Assembly: GCF_019097595.1 (NCBI RefSeq)
Contig: NC_080710.1
Location: 19,269,780-19,333,779, forward strand
Reading direction: 5' to 3'
Source of the DNA: Hemibagrus wyckioides
Taxonomy: Eukaryota; Chordata; Actinopteri; Siluriformes; Bagridae
DNA: 64,000 nt
Shown: positions 53,301 through 62,300 of the stretch, piece after piece
Layout: each line of letters opens with the position of its first letter
How positions within the stretch are numbered: position 1 is the stretch's first letter
Program-made: the position numbers and the translations under genes
The notes under the pieces: model-generated
The model's database searches: none
What the model was told of the DNA's origin: nothing
Seen by the model: the letters and a program-made list of their open reading frames with translations, nothing else

Positions 53301-56300
53301 CTCACTGGTCCCACTCATTACCCACACATTACACATACCCACCTGGTATACTGCCATGGCATATGAGTGATTTAACACTTGCAATAATTAATCCACATTT
53401 TAAGGTTTTTAACGAATAAACCATTGATTAGTTGATATTGCATTCATGCTGATTTAATGAGCATGTCTCCACTGATAGGAATAGGAATAAGATGTTTATT
53501 TCATTGGAAAATACAAGCATATTGAACTAACATTTGTAAAGATCCAGTGATCTACAGTTCCTTGAGTGAATGGATAATGGAGTAGTTCATTTATAATTGA
53601 TTTGTAGCCATTTATTATTAGCTTATGACTATCAATATGACAATCAATAAGTTATGTATTTTTTTTTATAGTTACCACTTTTTGCTACCATTATGGAAAA
53701 GATTAGACACATGTATTTGAAATTTGAAGTAGGGAGAAGAAACACCTACTTCGTGCTCATTCATCTTTTTTACTCTTTCTGAACTAATGGCTCTAACCCT
53801 GTAGCTAGTCTCTGTTCAGATGAGCTGCCTTCAGCAAAATAGTTCACATAAATGATGGGCTTGGTTAAAGTTGCAGCAGAGTTTCTGCTACAGAAGCTAC
53901 ACTGGTTTATGTTTTAGAAAATCTGTGTAACTGACTGGTGTTCCTCAACTACTGTCATCTTAAGTTATCACCTCTGCTTCATTATTTATACTATATTTTT
54001 GGATGCATCACATTCTGCAAGTTGATTTGCTTTTGATTTGAAGATGAACAGTTGCTCAGAATTTTCACATCTGCACATCCTTAAGTAACCCTCCTAGGTT
54101 GGATTGTTGAGATGAAAGCAGAGTAATGTGCTTGCCTCTCACCTATTAGTTTCAATATCACAGGCACTTAAAGGTTTTTTTTTTCCTTCTCCACCCATTC
54201 GATCCACCTCTGCATTCATCAATAAGTGTTATATCTCAGAATACACAGCTCACATGCTGTACGTGTATATAGAAGTACACTCAGAGTAAACACTGATGAT
54301 TTTAATGCAGAGTACACTACCAGTCAAAAGTTTGGACACACCTTCTAATTCCATGGTCTTTCCTGATGTTTATTTCTTTCTACATTGTAAAACAATGCTG
54401 AAGGCGGCTGAAATACACAATAATATCCTTTTAACAGTTGATATTGAGATATGTCTGCTACTGATGCTCTGTAAAGCCTTCATAACGGCTCTAATCTGAG
54501 GTGCAGTTAATTGGTGATTTCTGAGGCTGGTAACTCTAAATGAACTTCTCCTGCAGCAGAGGTAAATTTTGGTCTCGCTTTACTGGGATGGTCTTCATGT
54601 GAGCCAGTTTCATCATGGTGCTTGATGGGTTTTGCAAATGCACTTGACAATACTGTTCTTGCAAGAACTATTCCAGAACACCTGACCTTCGTGTCTTAAA
54701 ATAACAACTGACTGTTTTTTGTTGTCCTTACATATGGATTACTTAAGTCCATGTGTGTTATTTCATAGTTTTGAAATCTCCAGTATTGTTCTAGAATGTA
54801 GAAAATAAATCCCTAAACAAAAAACATTGAATTAAAAGGTGTGTCCAAACTTTTGACTGGTAGTATATATATGTGGGGTCAGAGTGGTACAGTAGGTAGC
54901 AGCCTCATATCTACAGGGTCTCTGCTTCTATGTGTGGATTTTTGCATATTGTCTAGGTTCTTTGGTTTCCTCCTCAAGAACTTTATCTAAAATGTGTATG
55001 ATTAATTTTTAGTCCATCCATCCATCCACCCATCCATCTATCCATCCAACCATTCATTCATTCATTCTTAAGTAAGCACTTTCTCCATGTCAGGGTTGTT
55101 CTGGATCCAGGAAAATACCCCAGTTATGAGATGCCACTCCATCACATGGCTCTATACACACACAAATTCACACACTTATTCACACCCGGGGGAAATTTAG
55201 AGTAGACTGTTCTGCTCTAACTACTGGCATGCATTTGGAAAATCAAGAAAAAAAAATCACTGGGAACCCTGGAGCTGAGAGGTGCCAACACTTCCTGCTG
55301 TGCCATCATGCAGTCACTTACCAACATGTTTTTTTTATTTTTCAAAGTTGTATTTAAGGTAAACTCTGTTAGTTAAGTATATATTGATCCAGTTGTAAGT
55401 AGTCCCAGGTGTGTTGAGCTTTTTCCTGAATGCGTTGACTATGTGCTATTCAAAAAGTCATGAGTGCACACACGAATAATGGCTCCTCTGCTGAAAACCT
55501 CCTGAGTCTAGCCAGTAATTGAGGTAGTAATGGGCCGACTCACTGTTAATGAGGGTGCAGTTGATGTGTTTTGCTGCGAGTCCTACCTAAACTCACTCTT
55601 GACATGAGGGTATGAGGGTATGAAGGGCCACATCAGCTCCTCAGCAAAACTGAGGAGTTGTTAATTAATACTCAGCAATTATTAGTGTTTATTATCTTTA
55701 TTGATACAATAATAACTAAATAGAATGCATTCAGAGTGATGCGATGTTTTTAGGTTGTACCTGTAGTAGCTAATGTTGTTCCCTAATAGAACGTAACATC
55801 AAGATGAAAAGTACACATAAAACCTTTTTTCTTTTAGAGTAAATAGGACAGAGCAATTTAAAACTAATTACTCATTTCAGCAGTACATTGGTCTTTGTTT
55901 TTTTTATACTGAGCTCTGCATGTACTTCGGTAAATCATCACTTCAAGCACTCTTCGCCCCAGTGATGCTTTTGTATGAAATACAGGCACTACACTGAAAC
56001 AAAATATGTGGTCAGACAGATTTAATTAAAAAAAATGTATATTTACTTAAAAAATTCATGTTTTATCAACACAACTTGTTTTTTTTTGCTTAGGCTAAAC
56101 TTAACTCAAAGATGTTTCTAATTAATACATTGAGCATGAACAGTTCAGAAAGTATTAACATAAAACAGTTACACTAAAATCTCATGAGGATGTTTGGCAC
56201 CCATGGGAATGAGAATTAAAGCAATAAATTTGAGGCAACTTAAGCATGCATGGTAGAATAGCGCAGTGGTAAAAACACCACCAGCAGCTGTTGCAAAACA

Positions 56301-59300
56301 CCAGCATCCTGAGTTTGTTTTTGATTTTATTCAGGGAACAATACACCCCCAAATCACGTTGGATGTAATAACACTAATTGTGTTAATGTTACTCGATTCA
56401 ATCACATGTAATCCATGTTTGTATTTGCATTAAGTAAATTCAGATTTTCAGTGTCCCTGATGTCAGCATCTCCACAAGCAAAGCTAAGAGACTAAACATG
56501 TCTCTGTGCAGTGAGTGCACCCATACCATTCATTCCCCATGAAGTGCTGCTTGTCGGCTCATTAAACTCCCCTCCTTGGGTGAATTTGTCTAGACCAGAG
56601 ATCAATACCCCGCATTCAGTGTGTATATATGTGTGTATGCGTTTGTTTGAGCTTAGTATTTTGTGGACCTCATAATGGGAACGGATGAAACAGAGGGCAA
56701 AAGTTTGAGCCTGACCCTAACACCAGCTCATAAACTATATTTCCCAGTGGAAGAAGAAACCTTGAGTATTGATCTAGTTCATGATAAAAGGATAAGGTGA
56801 GCATTGGCAGTGAAAGGGGGATAGGAAGATGAAAGAGGAAGTGAAAGAGGTCAGGAGGGACGGGTGAGTGGATGGACGGACAGATGGATAAGGGGAAGTG
56901 AGGGAGGGAGCAAGGGAATCAGAGAGAAAGGGTGAATTGTGCCTGCTTATACACAAACTCAATGCTTTTTCATCTAGGTCAAGGTTAAGATGTGTGAAAT
57001 GTTTATTGATTGCTTTATACTAGAACAGAACAGGAGGCCATTTCTGTAGATTGTGTGACTTAATTTATGCTTTACATTGATGCCATTAATGCAAGTGTCA
57101 AGCTATACGAAATGCTTTGGCTTATAGCATAATAATGATATACCAAATGATTAATTTGGTTAATGAATCAATTATTATGATTTAAACTATCATTTCATTT
57201 TGAACCTAATTCAGCAAATTGTTTATACTGTAGCGGATAAGTTTTAATTTTAAATGATTTCTTGCAGATATAGCCTTGGCAAGCAAATAACCTTGAACCC
57301 TCATTTAAGGGTTACTCACTGAATAAACACATTTGTTTTGAATAGCGAATCATATTTATAGGATAAATAAATTGCATTTAATGAGTTAGATTTTATAACC
57401 TCAGATAAATTGGTAACTTTTAGATGAAACTAATATTAGATTTCTAACTGAAGATTTTATTCATAACAGAGCAAAGTTTGGAAGTAACATCCTCATTAAT
57501 TATGATAGCAATGCTCTCGCTCATTACAGCTTAATGTAGATGATGAATTCTAAATAAATTCACTTAAAATTTGGACATGAAGGTTCAAAATAGCTTCTCT
57601 GTCGGTCTGTCACTGACTATAAGGTACCATAAATCCTGTTGTTTGCTCTTCAGTGAGTTTCCTACCTGTGTTTCGTTTATTCAGTGCTAGTAAATAGTAC
57701 TCTCTTGGCATGTGGCATGTTTGTGGGCTTGGCAGCAGTAAGGAGCCGAGTCATGAGTGCAGCACTAGCTGTAAAGACAAGGTAGCAGTATGTAATCCTA
57801 GTCTTTGTTACTTGTCAGGGTGTTTTAGAAATTGGTTGGGATTTATGGGAAGAGAGTGAACAAGAAAGAATGGGTAAGAGAGAGAGAGAGAGAGAGAGCA
57901 GGAGGGGAAAAGGGAAAAAAACTTTTTAAAGTCTACTGTGCCTTTTCGCTGAATGACAGCATAGTGATTTCTCAGGCTACAAATTCTCCACTTTGCCTTT
58001 GGTATTTTTGAAGACCACTATGAGGGATAGAGCATGCTGGGCTGTTCACAGGGGGACTATGGCTAATGAGCGTTTATTTTAGAGCATTGCCATGGCAACA
58101 CAGGAGGTACTGACGGGCATGAAGAAGAAAATGTGATTTTTATGACATTATAGATTGTTCTTTCTTTCTCTCTTGGTCTCCCATGTCAAAGGAAGAAATT
58201 TCTTTTTTGGAAGCTGTTTGAGGTTTTTTTTTCCGAAGCCCTAGCTCGGTCAATTGTACATTTGAGTAGACTGTAGAGACCCTAATGCTTAGAACTATCT
58301 GAAATAGTTTGCATAGTTTTTTGTGAAACTGTGAATGACTTTTAAAAAAGCTGAGTCATTTTTTTCTTGCACATTTCTACATAAAATTTAAAATATACCT
58401 GTTTATTTTTGTCCCCTAGAGCTTCTTTGAAGGTTGGGATGTCACAAAGAAGAAGGATAAAACGAAGGGAAGACATGATACTATAATGGACTGTGAGCTT
58501 TGTTTTTTTAAGCATTTATTAACAAACATAATTGTTAAGCATGGGAAAATAAATGCTGTAGTTTGGTCTTTATACAAAAACATATGTAGCAACCAATTAT
58601 TAATGATTTACATTTTTAAGTGTTTTTTGTTACGGTCTCATGTTGCTTGCAAGAGATGTATTATTGTGTGATGTAATGAATGTTTATTTTGTGTGTGTGT
58701 GTGTGTTTGTGCACATTTTAGATGATCGTCACCGTGTGAAGCTGCACCCTCTCCTTGGGGATCCGAATTCTGACTACATCAATGCCAATTACGTTGATGT
58801 GAGTCCTCAGTTTTGCCTCTCTCCAGAAACAATTCCAGTGTTTTTGTTCTTATCTGCCTCCCCTTGAGTCCATTCAATATCCGGATCAGCTGTCTCATTC
58901 TCTTTCCCTGCTCTGACCTAAGCTATTGAAGACATTATTTCCAGAGAGAGCTCTGCACTCACAATTGCCTTGTCCCTCCAGAAATTGATTTGAACTTGAG
59001 CCTTAGATGGTTTGCTGCTTAGCTTCATTCATCCACTGCAACATTGATTGTGTTTCTAGCAAATCTTTGTGGCAGATGTGTTGTTTAGGCTATCTGTTGA
59101 ACTGTATGTGTGCTTACACGTTTGCATGGCTTTTAAGTAGATATTTTCTTAAAACCATATTCATTCTAATATTAGAAGTCCAACCCTATCAGGGAATTAG
59201 GTGGGTGTTATATTGTACATTTTATATGGGTTTCTGCTCACTTTATTAATATTTCTGCTAGAGCACTATAGCTGCTAACAAGAATTCATTATTTCTGACA

Positions 59301-62300
59301 GGTCAGAAGGTGGTGATTAATTTTCTGTAACAGCAAGTCTCTAACAGTATTTCCCTCTGCAAGCTGTATATTAATGATCTCATTCTAATATGTGAGCATT
59401 TCTACAGTAGCAACTTATTCAGAGAAAATTGTTTGGCAGATTCAAACAAGTAAAACAAACAAAAAACTGCTTTTATTTAACATATACGTATAAAAATACA
59501 AATACAAGTAGGCATAATTACATATAATGTGAAAATGTCTGAAGGGGGATGATTGTTTAATAGTTATGGAGGGATTCATCAGTGTCAGAACTTTATAACT
59601 GGGGGGAAATGTAGAAAGCTGTGTTTCAGATTTTTGTTTTTGTTTTTTCCGAAAGGGAAGAGTGTTCAGGACAGAGGATTTATAGGTTATCTTACAGAGA
59701 AACTGAAAGTTCAAGATTATATTTTTTTTGTTGAGAGGCTGTGAGGTAATAATTGTTTATATCTGCTATAACATAAGTGATGCAACATTATATGTAACCA
59801 CAGACAGTTAAAAAGTTTAGACATGTCATTTATCAATACATTCATATATTATTCACTGGCAGACTGGAATGAAATAAAACACTTCAGGACATGCTGTTAT
59901 AGAAAAATAATCATGGTGATGGTTTGGTTTGGTGTGGCCTGAATCAAACGCTTACATAAACCATTCAATATCACATCTTTTCTCTTTTCATAGACATCTC
60001 TTGAAAAAAAGTTACGTTTACAGACTTGCACAACCTCTCACTGCTCACCTTGACTGCCTTTATATTTAGCCTATAAATGTGCTGGTTCTCTGTGTGATCC
60101 TTTTCTCTTTAGTGAGTCCTACAGTGGAAATTAGACTATCATTTTGTGGCTCAAAAGTTAGAAAAGCATCAATTTAAAGAAGCCTTGGGTCAAAAAGCAA
60201 GCACATGTATGTATATGCTTTAGGAATAATTTTCCTATGAATTTACAGTCATCTGTACGTTAATCCCAGATCTTCTCTGGACCTTTTGCAGGCATTATTT
60301 GAAATGAAAGTTTGGATTAATTTTTGAATAAATAATTCACCAAGTTAATTACACTACAATATGTTGAAATAGAAATGGTCATAAACAGTCAAAGCGCCAT
60401 CAGAAAACAAGCAACAGGGAATATTTTTTGATTGGAAAAAAAAGAAATTTTCATTTTTTCAAAAAATAATAGAATAAAGAAATATATAATCTGGAGCACA
60501 ACCAAATTATTAAACCCATACACTTGGTCATTATCCAGAGCTAAGAATCACTAAGGGAGCAGATAAAGTGCTGGAGCTGACAGGATGTGCTGATGTTCTT
60601 GTTGATATTTTTTTTTGTTTTGGTTAAATGGGGAGTATGAAGAGGCTTTAGAGGAGTGTGTTATGGTGAGTTCAGGCCCTCTTGTTTAGACTCCCATCAT
60701 GATGATGGTAGCCATTAAAGTACAGGGCACATAGGTCTAGGTTTTGTTAGCTCTACACACAGCCTATTCACCAGCTTTTTTCCAGTGTGCTTAGAGCAAG
60801 TATCTGCCAGAATCCTTAAGTTAGTAAGTAAAAGCATCACTTTTGTAGCGGGGCAAATGGCTGGTTCAGAAGCCATAAGTTACAGATTTGTTTTCCTCTT
60901 CTACTTTAAGGCGTAAGAGAGTGCACTTTTAGTGTGAGGTTGCCTGTTATATTGATACTTAACTTCTTCATTAATGCACAATGGAACACACACCAACTCT
61001 ATACTCATTCGCACACTCATACAAGTATATACATCCATTTCTAATGTTGTGCGTTAACACTTCTCTTTGTCTCTCTCTTACTTTCTTGTTGTCTCTCCCC
61101 ATTTGTGCCTCTCTGTTTTCAGTTTCCTTTGTGTAAATCTGTCAGTCCTCCTCTTCCCACAGTTCTTTCAGCTTCTCATTAACTAGTCTCTGTCTTCTCT
61201 TTTTCTACCCCTTTCTCCCCACCTCTACGAGTTTGGGCCCTGTAGATTCGGATAAACAGGGAAGTAAGTACCTTGCTGTTCTTTCTTCTCTCTTCCTCCT
61301 TTCCTCCCTTTCCATTCGTCCCACTCACTGTCACTTTACCCTGTTTGTGTTAAATGGTGGAATGCCTCCATTACCAGCGGACACTAATAAATCACATGAG
61401 ACATCCATGTCAACATTCATGCTCTCTCTGTCTTTTCCACCTTTGTATCCACCTCTAAAAGAGAGTAAGCCCCTGGACTTCTGTTCTGCACCTAACATTT
61501 TCTGTATCTGAGCTCATTATTTACGATGTGAAGGCATTCTGACAAAAACAAAAAAAAGGATTAGATTAAAACATTACATCTTCACATGCTCTCTTTGCAG
61601 CATTTTAAATGGGTAACTAATTGAGGTCTCAAAATTCTCTAAATATCATAATGTCTGAAAAGGTTTCTTATGTTTTATCAAAGTTTAATCACTATTTTTG
61701 CCACAGACCAACAAAATGGTACAGAATATATATTAAATTAAGCATGTTAATTTTTAGCATAAAACTTAAAATATGGTGCCCTTAATTAAAGATTTTGGTC
61801 TTTTCTGATTAGATTAATTCTAGATTGATCCACACCTACCTCTATTCTCTAAATATTCAGTAATAAACATCTTTAAATTCACTTACAGCATTGCAGAGTT
61901 AGAAACCTTTGACTTTATAACTTATGCAATACATATAACTCTAAAATTTAACAACTTGCTGTTATTCTGGCTACATTCAGCTTAAATCTGTCAAAACCTT
62001 TTTAAGAATCAACATGATATTTAACTTTCTGATGTGTTTTGGGAGTATATTATTTATTATTAATGTATTATTTTGGGGGATAGATATCATTTATACTTTT
62101 TTTAGCTACTCTGTGTGTACCAGTAAAGAAAAGCTGTGAAGAGGATCCAGATGATTCAGTGTGAGGGCACTAAAGTATCAGACTAATGCTAAAGCAGTGT
62201 GGGAAAATCTTTTTTTATTTTTATTATTATTATTATTATTATTATTTCTGCTTTGTTTTTTCCATGTCTATTTCCAGTTAAGTACATGAAACCTGACATG

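Larger units (their letters stand above)
51545..58419 (+). other. ptpru: Intron before the first D1 exon
   Basis: 6875 nt, the longest complete intron here. It carries a probable repeat at about 52201-52750, repeat copy B at about 53745-54130, a Tc1-like element (54313-54867), two fragments of a common fish repeat in opposite orientations (54880-55010 and 55017-55315), a weak SINE-like fragment near 56250, a purine-rich stretch (56800-56935) and a GA tract (57876-57898). No exon is recognised. Confidence 0.82.

Noticed and set aside
56248..56340. Further SINE copy (GCGCAGTGGTAAAAACACCAC)
   Set aside because: Only a weak A-box resemblance. The B box and tail are not convincing, so it was not listed as a feature of its own.
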